Assembly: GCF_000346465.2 (NCBI RefSeq)
Contig: NC_034014.1
Location: 17,807,542 to 17,871,541, forward strand
Reading direction: 5' to 3'
DNA length: 64,000 bases
Source: Prunus persica
Taxonomy: Eukaryota; Streptophyta; Magnoliopsida; Rosales; Rosaceae
Below are positions 45,693 through 58,318 of this stretch, in pieces (positions within the stretch are counted from its first letter, which is position 1; each line of letters starts with the position of its first letter). Below the pieces are notes generated by a model. The model worked only from the letters and a program-made list of their open reading frames with translations, was not told the origin of the DNA and made no database searches. A program made the translations under genes and the position numbers.

Positions 45693-46892
45693 TAGGCCTC
45701 ATCATTTGGCATGCGGGTTCATGGGCCGATGGGGGCCCGCCCGGCCCATCGACAAAAAGCCCGGCATGTCTTGGGCCGTGCTAGGCTTGGGCTTGGGTGT
45801 CTGAAGCCCGACCCGACCCATAGGCTCGGCCCGATTAAGCCCAAGAAAGCCCGACCCGGCCTGCCCACAAAAGCCCGGTCCATTAGGCCCGCATACATAT
45901 ATAATTATGTATAAATAAGAATTTAGGTTTAGGATTATATCACTTAAATCATATATATAATTTGTTTCATTTCATTTACTTTTCTTTACTCATTCCTAGT
46001 TTATAATTGGATGATTGGCACATTAATTTGTGTCAATTATTAATTCAACAATTATATATATACATATATACAGTCCCGATCTCTTGGACCACAGGAGTCC
46101 AAGAGATTTGTGGTCACTCACAGTTGGATGTAAATTCAACGGTTCACTCAATCTTGAACTTCTTTTAAGAAACTTTTTTGAACCATTAGATTAATATCCA
46201 ACGGTGAGTGACCACAATCTCTTGGACTCCTATGGTTCAAGAGATCAGGACTGTACATATATATATATATATATATATATAAGATGAACAACATATCACA
46301 TCACCAAATATAATCATATCACGAAACATAATCGTACCACCAAATATAATCATGCTTTTCTTGAACACATCACCATATATTTGCATATTTATTCATACAA
46401 ATATTTGCATATTTATTCATACCATCCTTTAAAAAAATATTTTTTTAATAGTTATTATTTTTTTAAATTATTTCTTAAAACGTATTACGATCTAATTATG
46501 TAATAACCTCAAAAATAATACTTGATTTATTATTTTTGTGAAAAATCTTATAAGTTGTGTGATTTTATTTGGTGTGTTATGAATTTGGTTTGAAGTGAAA
46601 ATATTGGAATTAAGTGAGTTTAATCTCAAATTTGGACTAAAATGTCTTTATGATTAAGTTTATGATTTTTTTTTAATGAAGTAGGGCCTGTTTAGGCCCG
46701 GCCAGTTGGGCTTAGCCCGATGGGCTTTCTCAAGCTCAGCTCATAGGTCGAGCTTGGGCTTTGAAATTTCTAAAAAAAAAGGTCCGGCCCGGCTCGATAT
46801 TTTCTCTCTCCTCTTTAAAGGCCGATCTAACCCGACCCAAACTCATTAAATTTGAGCCGAACTAACCCGATCCAGCCCATTAACAAGCCCTA
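45693..46892. mobile_element. hAT-like element with GGCCCG-rich ends, 1.2 kb
   Basis: The left end 'taggcctcatcatttgg' and inverted right end 'tagggcttgttaatgg' are short inverted repeats, followed by 150-bp ends packed with 'ggcccg' and 'cccgacccg' words. The flanks 'caaaaaag' and 'caaagaaa' agree at 6 of 8 positions, a weak target duplication. The AT-rich middle holds the second palindromic MITE. No coding sequence. Confidence 0.6.
46071..46253. mobile_element. Palindromic MITE, copy 2
   Basis: 183 bp, the same family as 38645-38826, in the same orientation. Starts 'cagtcccgatctcttgga' and ends 'caagagatcaggactg', flanked by TA. Nested in the GGCCCG-rich hAT-like element. Confidence 0.9.
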
Positions 46893-49706
46893 CAAAGAAA
46901 GGCACACTTTTCACTGCAGATAAATAACATAAAATGAAGAAATGGGACATTTTTTTATTCTTCGTCAGGATGAAAAAGGAGGGTAGCGGAGTTTGATAAT
47001 CACATGTTTGGATTTGGAGGGTGATGCTTCGAATGTATAAAAAGCAGCCTCCCCAGACCACGTTGTGTTGCGTGGGGCCCATCGACACCGAAGCAAACTT
47101 AACATATTCCGACGAACCCGCACCCAACGCATGTCCTTTCTTACAGGAGCCCCTCTGTCCCTGTCCTTGCGACCTTGTCCTCTTTCGTGTTGCCCGCCCA
47201 ACCAATACATATATTTTTTATTTTCTATTTGTCTCTGTACTCTTTATTTGCCCTTGAAACAAAGTCGTTTTGATGGAGCATGACGTAAGATTGAAAACTA
47301 TCCGACGCTTCAGATTTGACCTGTAGATTTTCGGCTCCTCAACAACGAGTCCCACGTTTCTGCATAGCATGTGATCCTCACGCTCTGCTCTCGTGTCTGT
47401 CTGTGTATGGTTAGAAAAGAAAAGAAAAAGTTGCCAAACTCTATTTGGTCCTAGATTCTGGGGTTTATAGGAGTTTAGGCTGTTGGTTGGTTGGGTGGTT
47501 ACTTTGCTTAGATGTGGGCATAAATATTATTAGTGAACCATAAAAACATACCCAACGAACTGGTGGTCAAACTGATAAAAAACCAAATCAAATCAGACAT
47601 ACCTAACATGATCTGGTTTGGTTCGATCACCACTGTATAATTTGAGAAAAATAATTTGGTTTGAACCGTGAAAAATGAATGCGTCTAAGAACTTTAATAG
47701 AAATAAATTAATACACAAATAAATACAAAGATTTTCTAAGCGTAGAAAACCTAGAAATGGGAAATAATTGCGGGCACTTTACCGAACAATGATCTTAAGT
47801 TCGAACTCTCATAACACCTTAGTAGTGTATGTGAGACACCTCATCATCCCTTTATAGTTTAGACTATTGAATATATTTTTAAAAAAATTGTGTTAACTAT
47901 AAACACAACTCAAAGGGAGAACTAAGTTGAATCCTATTTGTCATAACTCATTAGAAGTCATTATCTATCACCAATTCATTGGAAGTCATTAACATTTCAG
48001 GTCACAAAGCTTAAAGACTCGATTACAATAGCCACACAGGCAACCAATCACTTGAACCCATAGTCAGACCCAAACAAAGACCCAATACAAGTTTCAATGG
48101 GATACAAAAGATAATCACGCTACAATACGCCCCCTGTTAATGGGATAAAAAAGATAATTATGGCTATGGTACTCCCATAATCACAGCTCTAAGGGCTTGA
48201 ATCTAGCATCAAACCAATGTCACATGGCTTTACTCTGGCGACTTTTCACAAAAAGTTGAAAAATGCACCAAGACACGGGTTGGATAAACTAAAAACACAC
48301 CAACATAAATATCAAAGCAAAAAAATCTCCCAAAGAGAGACCTAGAAAACAAACTTAAAACCTAAACAAAGACTAAAGCTCTCCTGAAGAGAGACCGTTT
48401 AGCAATCTCACAAAGAATTGTTGCACTTATTATAACTAAAACAACAAACAAAAATAACGCCCTATCTCGGATCAGGCCCACAACAAACCAAGGGAGGATG
48501 GAGATGAACAAATTCGCATAGATCTAATATAGATCCATCAAATCATTCCCATCATAACGTCATCACCAAGACGACCAAGCAGCCACCAAACTAAGCCAAG
48601 ACGGAGCGGCTAGAGGGGATGGGCAAGGAGCAGAAGTGAAGATGGGATGGGAAGATTTGGGAGGGTAAGGAAGGGAAGGAAAGGGGAGGAGGAGAGGGAT
48701 GGAGGCCACCGATCCCCCAAAAGAGATTGGTGGCTAAAACTTTTATCTCTTTTAGGGTTTCTAAGATTTTGCATGACATTTACATAAACAAAAAATTATA
48801 TTGGTTCACAATATAGAAGTAAATCGAAGGTAATAAATTCATATCAAACCTACAAACAAATCGAACCTATTAAAGATTATTTAGATGATGAAAAGATAAT
48901 AGGTTTTTTTTATGTGAAGATAAGAAAGTTGTTATTGACACTTCAAAATATTCATCATCTCTTCATTAGTGCGCGATCTGTAATTTCCTACATAAATCCA
49001 TACCGGTGGCAGTTGACAATTGGGTGCTACGCATAAGTTATTCTGACTCGAGATTGTGAGTTTGCCCTAGCGCTAATGGTGAGAGTAACAGATCTCCCTC
49101 TAACCTTCTTTTCATAAAATTTAAAATATAAAAAAAATTCGTCGTCCACTCCTTACTCTATTAATAATTATATATAAAAAAATTATATGATGACAGTTTA
49201 CGAATGCGAATATCAAATTCCCAAAGATAAAATAGTGTAATATTGTTTTCTACTGTTCACCGTAACGTAGCTTTTTCTTTTTCATATGAAGTTTTTGACG
49301 ATTATCAAATATTCAAAAGCATATCCTGTAAAATGTTACATTTGTGGATGATTTCCCGTCCCAGAGTCACCGTCCTAGATGGATACTGCCATAGATCTGA
49401 TAAATAATAACTCCACAGCTTTCTTGGGCGCGTCAATTGGTGCGTGCAAGATTCAGACTTCTGTTATCTTTCTCAGCTGCAAATAAATAAATATGTTTAT
49501 TTATTACCCTTTCATCACCTTTCATCACCTTCCATTTCCTTTTCTTTACTCCAACTCCTCTCTCTCTCTCTCTCTCTCTCTGTGACCAATTTCTCACTGT
49601 TTCTTCTTGTTTTCTGCTGCACAATAGAATCAATTTCTGACTTTTTATTCATCAACCCATCTCTCTGTTTCTCAATCTTCGCTGTTTGAAGTCGTATATA
49701 TTGATT
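46893..49706. other. Intergenic span, no gene supported
   Basis: 47020-47400 is GC-richer and promoter-like but encodes nothing I recognise. 47520-48780 is repeat-like (for example near 48330-48420, 'aaagagagacctagaaaac' and 'gaagagagaccgttt'). A CT microsatellite at 49559-49581 lies in the leader of the next gene. Confidence 0.4.
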
Positions 49707-51352
49707 ATGCACAATTTTGGGGATGAATTCACAATAGAAAGCTACAGAATCCCATGGCTTGTATGGATCCAGGTGATGGTGATGATCCTCCTCCTCATTC
49801 TTCTCTTCTGCTTCAGCATCTTAGTCTTAGATCTCGATGACCACAGCAACACCACCACCACCAGCAACAACAAGCCTTCATCTTCTTCCACTAGCCGCTT
49901 AGTTGCTGATGATTTTCCCAAGCACAACACCTCAACCACAGCTTTTACACACCGCTTACAAAATACCCAGGTACCGATTTCCTCACACCACTCTGTTTTC
50001 TTACTGTTTTACATGATTTCTCTCTCCTTTTTGCTTATTGATTTCGTTTGTAGCTAGATGTGGAATGTGTTTGGCAGCTAGGAAAATGTGGAAAAGAATC
50101 TAAGAAAGAAAGAAAGAAAGAAATGAATAAATAGTTTCCTGAATTCCCAATCCTACTAATTATATTTGTGTTCATTTTGGTTTTAGTTGTTCTTGTTTCC
50201 ATTTTTTTTTTTTTATACAAGCAAAGCAATAGTGGGGAGGGGGATTTCAACCCATGACCGCTTTTAATCGCTTGAGTTACAATTGCTTTTGTTTTAATTG
50301 TTTAAAGCAAAGCTACAATGACTCGAAATTTTTTTCCCTTTTTTTCGATGTCTGGGTCATCTTTGGAAGGCGGGGATGGGGGATTGGTGGGGTTTGGGGT
50401 TTATGGTTGTGGGTTCAGTAGCATTTCCTTACCCACTTTAAATTTGTTTGTAGAAGTTCTTGCCCATTGACCTAATATCAATTGTGCAATAATTGCCTAA
50501 TTAGGACCCTGCACTTTTTTCTTTACATATTTCATCTATAACGGAATTATTTGCCCATAATTTGTCAAAAATAAAAGGTAAAGAGAACCTCCCTCTAACG
50601 TTGTGGAAGATGTTGAAGAAAATAAACTCTCACATCAGAAACTTGACTAAATAAATTACAACATATAATGAATTGGGGTGCCTTTTTTGTTTCTTTTGTT
50701 GAACAACTGGAACGCATGCTTTCCGTCTTCAAGTCTGAGAGAAGTGCTTTTGGTGGAAATTCCATTTTGTGCAAATTGAGTGATTTTGTGGTAAAACCCT
50801 TGTACCAATTAACATACTCCAAAGTCCAAATGTTTTTTTCTTTTTCTGGTAGAACCCTTAGATTTTCTCATCTTTAATTTGAAATACCCTCGTTGCCCTT
50901 GTTTAGAAAAAAAAAAACCACATTACCTTTTCATTCTAAAATTGCTTTAACCTCATTTGTATTATTTTTATTTTTATTCTAGGCCAATAGAAAATTTCAT
51001 ATGACAATGTTTTGTTCATTGTTTTTGCTGTCCAGTTAAGCATGTTTAATGATAACACCTGCTGTTGTAATTAGAATTAGGCAATGTATAATTATACGTA
51101 CACAAATGTGAGCCTGTAAGATCTTGGCAGGTAGAAGAAAGCATAAAAGGGGAGATAGTAGCAAGCACAACAAGTAGAATAATGAGAGGAGAGGACTTGT
51201 TAGAAATGGAGGCCCCTACAGCATTCCATCTATATTTCCACCCTTGCTATTATTTTAGGCTGGCCAGACTTGCATTTCTTAAATGTCTGGGCTTGGACTT
51301 TGCCTCTGAGAGTTCTTCAACCCCACAAAGAGGAAAAAGAAGAGAAAGTTGA
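49707..51352 (+). CDS. Small plant membrane protein of unknown function (161 aa)
   Basis: Exon 1 is 49707-49970 and exon 2 is 51131-51352 (stop TGA), with a GT-AG phase-0 intron of 1160 bp. The N-terminus (FTIESYRIPWLVWIQ) leads into one hydrophobic segment, residues ~14-42, followed by a Ser/Thr/Asn-rich linker. The C-terminus has a conserved-looking FHLYFHPCYYFRLARLAFLK followed by CLGLD. I recall similar single-pass proteins of unknown function in many dicots, but have no function to offer. The first ATG is used; an upstream in-frame TTG is ignored. The frame is clean in both exons. A CT-rich leader precedes it. Confidence 0.8.
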
Positions 51353-52791
51353 CGTGAATTCTCCTCCCAAGGGTTGCCTAGTTTAGGTTGTAACTTGTAA
51401 GGGGTGAAGCAAAGATCACCAACAAGTACACTCGTAGCAGAAACCAATTATGGACTCGTGGGGTGTGAGAAAATATTGTATAGTACTGGAATACGGCAAG
51501 GTGATATAAGGTGTAGGAGCTCATCTCCAAGCCCGGTACTGTTCTGCAGCACCAATTTATTGACCACATTGTAAAAATACCACATTGATTGAGAATGGTA
51601 TTTGAGTGATTGTAGGAGATTGTAGGAGAGGACCATTGAACCAAGGACTCAGACATTGTTTGAAAAGAAAATTTAGTTGTATTTTACCATATAAATCTGC
51701 AATGAAAATGATTTTAGTTACGGTAGTATTAGAGTTTACTTTTGAATTTGCACTAACATTAGGTGTACCTAATTTGGATCCTAATTGTGGAACCCAAGAA
51801 CTAATCTTTTGAAATTTACATGCACTAACATCATGCACATGTTGTAAGAGTTTTCGGGTTCGATTCATTAGTATATATGGTCATGTTGTGTGCTGTTCAT
51901 GGGTAGACACATGATATATGAATAAGTTAAATACTATTTTCCACCTTAAAGAAAATTGAAGAGAGATGTCATCTCAATTTATTGAAATCCATGGGAGTGG
52001 TTGAGGATGTCTAGTATGTGGGCCTGAATCAAACAAAACTCCGAATTAAAAAATAAAAGTGATTGATGTGAAATTAGTTGCATATGTTGCCCATTAATGG
52101 ATGGCCTCATGTTAGGGAGAATGTTGAAGAATATGAAGTTACATATCGAAAAATTAATAAAATATAATAAATAGTTCCACTACTAATAACATCGAGATTT
52201 TTTGTATAAAACCTCACATCGTATATGTGGGTTATTAAGTTGGAAATAATATCAATGTTACTAATAGTAAGTCGTGGATCCATCCCTCTGAAATCTTAAC
52301 AGGCGTAAAGAATTGTAATTTCTTTTATTTCTTCTTTTTTCGAAAGTTTTTTTTTAAAATTATTTGAAAACTATTGCAATACCTTTACCTAGGGTTTGTC
52401 ACGGGCCGAGCCAGTCAGAAACTTTTTTGTTCAGGTCGAGTTTTACATATTTTTTTAAAATTTTTCGAGCAAGGCTATGGGCAGGCCCAGACGGGAATTG
52501 AAGAGGAGAAATTGATATTTCCATTGTTTGGCAACTTAAACATGAAAAATCTTGAAAATTAGGGATCAAGATTCCTTAATTTAATTTCCACCAAAATATT
52601 CATTATTTTGCAATTTCTATTGAATATGAATTTGTTTTCACTATCATTTATGTCATTCACAAAATTTGACATACATAAATTCAAACACTGAAATTTTTAA
52701 TTGACAGAAATTTAAACGACAGATATCTAAGTTTCTCATTTAATAATTCTATGCAATTTTCAATTCCTTCGTCCAAACAGAAGGTTAGAGT
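51353..52791. other. 3' region and AT-rich spacer
   Basis: No gene is seen. The last 8 bp, 'gttagagt' at 52784-52791, are the left target-site copy of the following MITE. Confidence 0.5.
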
Positions 52792-53335
52792 TAGGGGTGG
52801 GCGCGGTCCGGTTCGGTCCGGTTCTCACCTCAAACCGGAACCGAAACCGGTATTATTTAACTGGTTCGGTTAGGTCCGATTTAGGCAAAAAAAATTTTGA
52901 AAACCGGCCGGTTCGGTTCTAACCGGTTCTGGTCCGGTTCTGACCGGTTTCGGTTTTGAACTGGATTATTAATTTATTTAATAAAAAAATTATAATAAAT
53001 AACTTATTTTTTTAGCTTAAAAATGAACAAATAATCCAATTCATACATTTAGAAATTTTTTGAAATTAAACTTGGAAAATTAGTGATTATAGAAGTTAAA
53101 AAATGGCATTAGATTTTAAAATTTTGTAAAAATATAAATATAAAATATATGACCGGTCCGGTTCGGTCCGGTCCGGTGCGGAGAGATGTAAAACTAGAAC
53201 CGGAACCGGTTGGAACCGGTTCGGTCCGGTTTCGGTCCGGTTTGTTGACTTTTTTGGTCAACAGGTTTTTTTTCCGGTTTTTTTTCACCGGTTAGGTTCG
53301 GTGTTCCGGTTTTCCAGTCCCGATGCCCACCCCTA
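52792..53335. mobile_element. hAT MITE, 544 bp, with perfect 8-bp target duplication
   Basis: The left end 'taggggtgggcgcgg' pairs with the inverted right end 'taggggtgggcatcgg'. 'gttagagt' flanks it on both sides (52784-52791 and 53336-53343) without mismatch. Subterminal DNA is dense in 'ggtccggttcgg' and 'aaccggaaccgg' words. The same family occurs at 59815-60354 and as a fragment at 62995-63115. Confidence 0.93.
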
Positions 53336-53351
53336 GTTAGAGTAGTCATGT

Positions 53352-53354
<3 letters not shown>

Positions 53355-53404
<50 letters not shown>

Positions 53405-54178
53405 CTAACTGCCCTTCCCCCAAAACTTTTCTTAGCGTCGCAGCCCCGTTTGAGTTGAGAGAAGGTCATTATTCCTCCTCCCCTCTCCTCTATTTCCTTC
53501 TTTGCTTTCTTGCTCCCATGTCAGCTAATATTCTATCTCTCTCCTATGTGAGAGTTTTATTTTGTTGTTTTTGTTTTTTCATAGTTGTCCACCCTCTATT
53601 TTCCCTCAATGACAACCCCACTATTTTATTTTGTTGTTTTTGTTTTTTCATGGTTGTCCATCTTGTTTTCCCTCAGTCACAACCCCACTGTCACATCCAT
53701 GCCTTTGTCCTTCCCCTAGCTATTGAGTGTTCAACTGACTTCTCCTCCCTTGTGCTTGTGTCTCTCAAGACTAATGTTTGTGAGATGGCTTCTTGGTTTT
53801 GGGAGTGTGGGATCTTCTTAGATCCATCATTTGACCATATGAGTATGATGCGGCTTTTGCTTCTTCCCCATTCTCATTCGTCAGTCTCTTCGGGTGTCTT
53901 CACAAACTTTTGTTCTAGTGGTCGTGGTGCTTATCACGGCGGCAGTGATGGCGGCAACGTTGACGGTGACAACTCATGGTTAAAGTTAACCTTGTTAGAT
54001 AGGGTTCGGGTTTATAGTGTTGTTGGGCTTTTGTTTGTGGGCTTAATTTAGTTTATTTTGTTTTGTTTTAGTTTTAATGATGTTGGGCCTGGGATGTTAT
54101 GATTATTATTATTGGGCCTTTTGTAATGTTCTGTTTCTTATTCATGGAACATATCTTGACCAGGGAAAAAAAAAAAAA
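53355..54178 (+). mobile_element. Poly(A) retroposon (LINE 3' end or retrocopy) with 14-bp target duplication
   Basis: It starts with a CT microsatellite (53355-53400) and ends 'atatcttgaccaggg' plus about 14 A bases. The flanks 'agtagtcatgtgat' (53341-53354) and 'agtagtcatatgat' (54179-54192) differ by one base. This is the mark of target-primed reverse transcription. A 233-codon open frame runs through it but looks low-complexity, with a 68-bp internal tandem duplication at about 53558-53693. No reverse transcriptase is seen. Confidence 0.8.
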
Positions 54179-54588
54179 AGTAGTCATATGATAAATCATA
54201 AATTTTGAAAAATCGAGATGATATTTTTGAAGTTTTTCTTTAAGTTGGCAAATTGAAATTGATGTATTAACTTTTGATGATGTTTCTAAATTTTCCCACA
54301 TAAAAAGGAGCAAAAACCCGATTTAAAAGAAAGACAAAAGAAGGGAAATTCACAAGTCAAAAGACTCTCACTCATTCTTAGCACTAAAACACAGTGGCAG
54401 GTGTCTCTTGCGAAGTACTTTGTTTCTTTTTGTGTTTCGCCGACAACATAAGGTGTCAGGTGAAATAACTGCACCAAACCACCGATCACCAAAACAGGCA
54501 AACTAATTGAACAACAAGAAGAAGAAGAAGAAGTAAACAAAAGAAGCAGAAACAGAGGCAAGAAAACCAAAAGGAAATTCATCAGAAT

Positions 54589-54765
54589 ATGGAAAGTTCA
54601 GCAACTGAGGAGCAGCAGAGGGAAGGACCCCGTTTCAACAGCCCCTGCACTTTCTTTGAACACGTCATCATGGCTTGCCTCGACTGTTTGGGACTTCATG
54701 ATGATCATAATCAACACCCTCCTCCTCTACAGACCGAAAGAGAAATGAAATTTAATGTAATATAC

Positions 54766-54806
<41 letters not shown>

Positions 54807-54988
54807 ATAGTTTGTTTTGCAATCCTTTCTTTTTGTATGTATGGGCCTGGCTGTATGTATTTATGTATGTAATGCAGGAAGAGACAATTATGATGATGGC
54901 TACAAGATCAAGGAAGGCGACTAAACCACCTATAAGCTCTGGTCCAGGTGGTCAGATTAACTATTCTTCATCTGTTTCTTCCTCCTAA
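54589..54988 (+). CDS. Small plant protein of unknown function (92 aa)
   Basis: Exon 1 is 54589-54756 and exon 2 is 54878-54988 (stop TAA), joined in phase 0 across a 121-bp GT-AG intron that holds a CT microsatellite (54770-54803). The peptide has an acidic start, a short conserved-looking core FFEHVIMACLDCLGLHDDH, a Met-rich stretch (ETIMMMATRSRK) and a tail KPPISSGPGGQINYSSS. I do not recognise the family by name. It has no signal peptide or membrane helix. The clean splice sites and the promoter-sized space upstream, free of other genes, favour a real gene. Confidence 0.65.
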
Positions 54989-57900
54989 ACTACTTCAATC
55001 ACAGCTCTAGCTCAACACAGACATTCCACAAACCTAGCATGGCTTCTACAGCCTTTTTCTCTTTTTCTTTCCAAGTTTTCTCTAGGTTTGTACATTTGTA
55101 AGATCTATTTCTAATCAAGTAGAACTGATGAGGACATTAATGTACAGTTATGGATCTATTATCCAACTAATGGAAGTCTCTTGTTGGTTTCTTTGCTCTA
55201 ACAAAATGTAAATTGCTCTCCCTTTTTTGGGTTCTTTTGTCTGTGATTGATCAGGAGCTCTTCCTACTTCACTTTTTAGTAACGCGCTTTCCTTGTTCAT
55301 GTTCTTAACTTCCTCTTCTGTCTTCTTTGTGCTTTCTCAACTGTGATTTATGATAATTTAAAGAGCGCTGTTTGGGTCCTTAAAACTTAAGACGAGCTCC
55401 TCCTCATAATAAATGGGATTTCCACACTTGTTCAACAACAATTTGTTCATAATATTTGAGTTAAGGTTTTGCTTCTCTAACAAAGTGGGGGATCAATGCC
55501 ACTAACCCAAATAGCTATTGCCATGATAATTTAAGTTTATTACCATTTTTATATAAAAAGCAATGGTATTGATGGGTTTAGTCCAGTTCTATACAGGATG
55601 TCCAATGTGTGAATATCATTGTAAACAACAAAACATACAATGTATTTTCGTTAATATTGATAGAATATCGTATGGCATATCGATAATTCAGTGTTTAATT
55701 AAAAATAGGAAGTCCTACATAAAACAATTTTGTAGATTCGAGATATTCCCAGACAATGTATAAAAACATGATGTGTGTATATAAGTTGTCTGTAGATAAT
55801 TTGTTTGCTTTGGAAATTGAAACCCACCCAAACTTGTTGAAAGAAAAGAAAAAGCTTAGGAAAAAGTAAGGTTCCTCTATATATATTTATATAAAAAAAA
55901 GGATTAGTTTGCAATTTAATAATTTTTACTCATCTCTTTTGTAAAATATTTATTAGGTTAGCAATTTTCATCTCGTTTTGCCCGTACACATTTCTTCCTT
56001 TGTTTTGTATATATATATATTTTATACAAATAATATTCTAATTTAATTTAATCTAAATTATGAGGAGTGGGATAAGGAACTCTAGTGAAGAGGAAAGAGT
56101 ACATCCACTCTAACCAACTTGACTAACTTCATATCTGCCTTTTATTTTGTACTTTGATTCCCCTTTTCTTTACTCAATTACCAAAATACATAAATATACA
56201 AAAGAATACGAACTGGTAAAACGTAAGCACACCAACAACAACAAAAAAACGTAAGCATGAAAATCTCTACCCTTTTGAGGCAGTAAAATTGTGGTGGTGA
56301 CATCAAAGCAATAGAAATGAACATTCCAAGAGGAAAAGATAATTAAAAAATATATAAAAAAACAGAAATGAATAAGTGTCTAGCGGTCTTGAGGTGAAAG
56401 GGAGGTGGTACTTTTGTCATGTTTTACTTGGTATGGAGCTCTTATCCCTCTTGCAAGCGAGAATCTCAATGTCCTTTACACTTTTCCATCTATCAAAATC
56501 AGGGAATCTCAATGTCCTTTGCACTTTCCCTTCTATCAAAATCAGGGAGAAGGAGAGGGCCAGCATGTGGCTACCATTAGTTGCTGTCTGCAAATCCGAC
56601 CATAAATCAATAGCATCTGCTGCTACACTGCAACCTCTAAGTAAAAGAGATTGATTTTCTTTTCTAGTCTCTCAACACTCAAATGATGTGCCCAGGTCAT
56701 TAGGGTTGGGGCTCCGAAAGTTCGATGTGGTTAACGGGTAGAGATCTCTCCCGAACCGATCCGTGCTCAGATCTACTCACATCCTTGAGCAAGTTTCTCA
56801 TATTAGACCCTATGTTATTGCCCCAGGGAACCTTACTAAGGCTGTGGGTTTTCGCAGCTTTAAGGTTTTCATTTTATACTTGTATCCACCACCAGTGAGT
56901 GAGGGTTCAGACCAAGGAAAGAAAGAAAAAAGTAGCTTCTCAGTTTTATTTCTTTTTGCTTCTAAGATATAAAATAAGTTTGGATTCCTTCCCCAAAAGA
57001 AAAATGATAACATCAGGTTTGTAGACACATTACAGAAATCATGTGACCATAAATTTTGAATTTGTCCGATTTGGTTAGTGTGTTTTAATCCGTTAATCAC
57101 ACGTAGAGGCTCACACATTAAAGTAGATTAATGTCAAATTCAGCAAAAGAGACCAAGACTCAGGAAGAAATTGTTCAAATTCGAGGAAAACACTGGACAC
57201 CCTGGTATTAAACCCTAATACAAGTACGTTTATGTTCACCAAGTATCATGCAAGGGCCTCAATATAAAAAGAAAATTCTCTAAGAGAACATAATTAAGCA
57301 CCCTAAATACATAATTAAAGAGAAAGCCATTCATTTATTTCTACCGTAGCTCTTATCCAAGAAGAGAACATACAAAGATGAAAATCAGGACTGCCCAATT
57401 TACCATCCAATCACATTTTCTGCCCATTTTTTTCCCACTTACCCTAAAGCATTTAATTAATATATTTTCTTCCTAACTGTACCTGTGGTGCTCGGTTATC
57501 CTCCTTCGCTTTTCAATGACTTCCAAATTTATACCTGTTACTCCATAAACTCCAAGCAAAGAACCTCAGTATTCACATAGCCATAAACAGCAATTTGGTC
57601 CATTTGTTAGATTCCAAGTGTATTCATACTCGTTAATACCATTCGTTGTCGTTCTTCTCAAACTCACCCATCTTCCCCTAAAACTGAGTGTTAATAGTCC
57701 TGCTAAAATGGCATACTAGGATATACGTTTATCAACTGAATTACTTGTTCTAAATCCAACCATGTTCAATCCAACAAAATGATTAAACCTAGTTATAGGC
57801 TTATAGCTACGCATTCAACTGTATTTTCAATATAGTATATTAGTTCTAGCATGAATATACAATACACTTCATAAGAGCATATGCCTATAGTAGTAATCTT

Positions 57901-58318
57901 TAATGACTTGGTTCCAGATATATATTTACTGTTTAATAGATACCAGGTTAACATCAAGCCACAGCCAGCTAAACAGATTATAACATTGCACAACTTTAAT
58001 CAAAGCTGTAACGTAGTACGGGGGAAAATTAAAAGCAGACGATGTTATTTGATCAAGCAGAGGGCATTACAGAGGCGTTCTCATACAAATCTACAAGAAA
58101 CCAATTACACTTCCAAGTGACAAAAAAAAGGAACAAGGCAAACCAAAGGATATCTATCATGAAGGCAACATTCTGAAACGGACAACTGTGACTACAAAGT
58201 TCACCATCCTAACTTAGAATCATTAAATTGGGACTGAAACCTTTTTTTTTGAAGTTATGTATATTCACAAAAATTTGATGTTGCTCACCCTGAAGCTCTT
58301 GTATGGTTGTGATCTACT
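54989..58318. other. Intergenic span, no gene supported
   Basis: AT-rich. 56440-56560 has a small direct repeat ('gaatctcaatgtccttt' twice, about 63 bp apart). The last few hundred bases may be 3' UTR of the next minus-strand gene. Confidence 0.5.

Noticed and set aside
49686..49706. Earlier TTG start for the 161-aa membrane protein
   Set aside because: Plant genes rarely use TTG; the ATG at 49707 is directly followed by the conserved-looking N-terminus.
53350..54051. 233-codon open frame starting with a Ser-Leu repeat
   Set aside because: The start is a CT microsatellite and the frame lies within a poly(A) retroposon; composition is low-complexity and no domain is seen.
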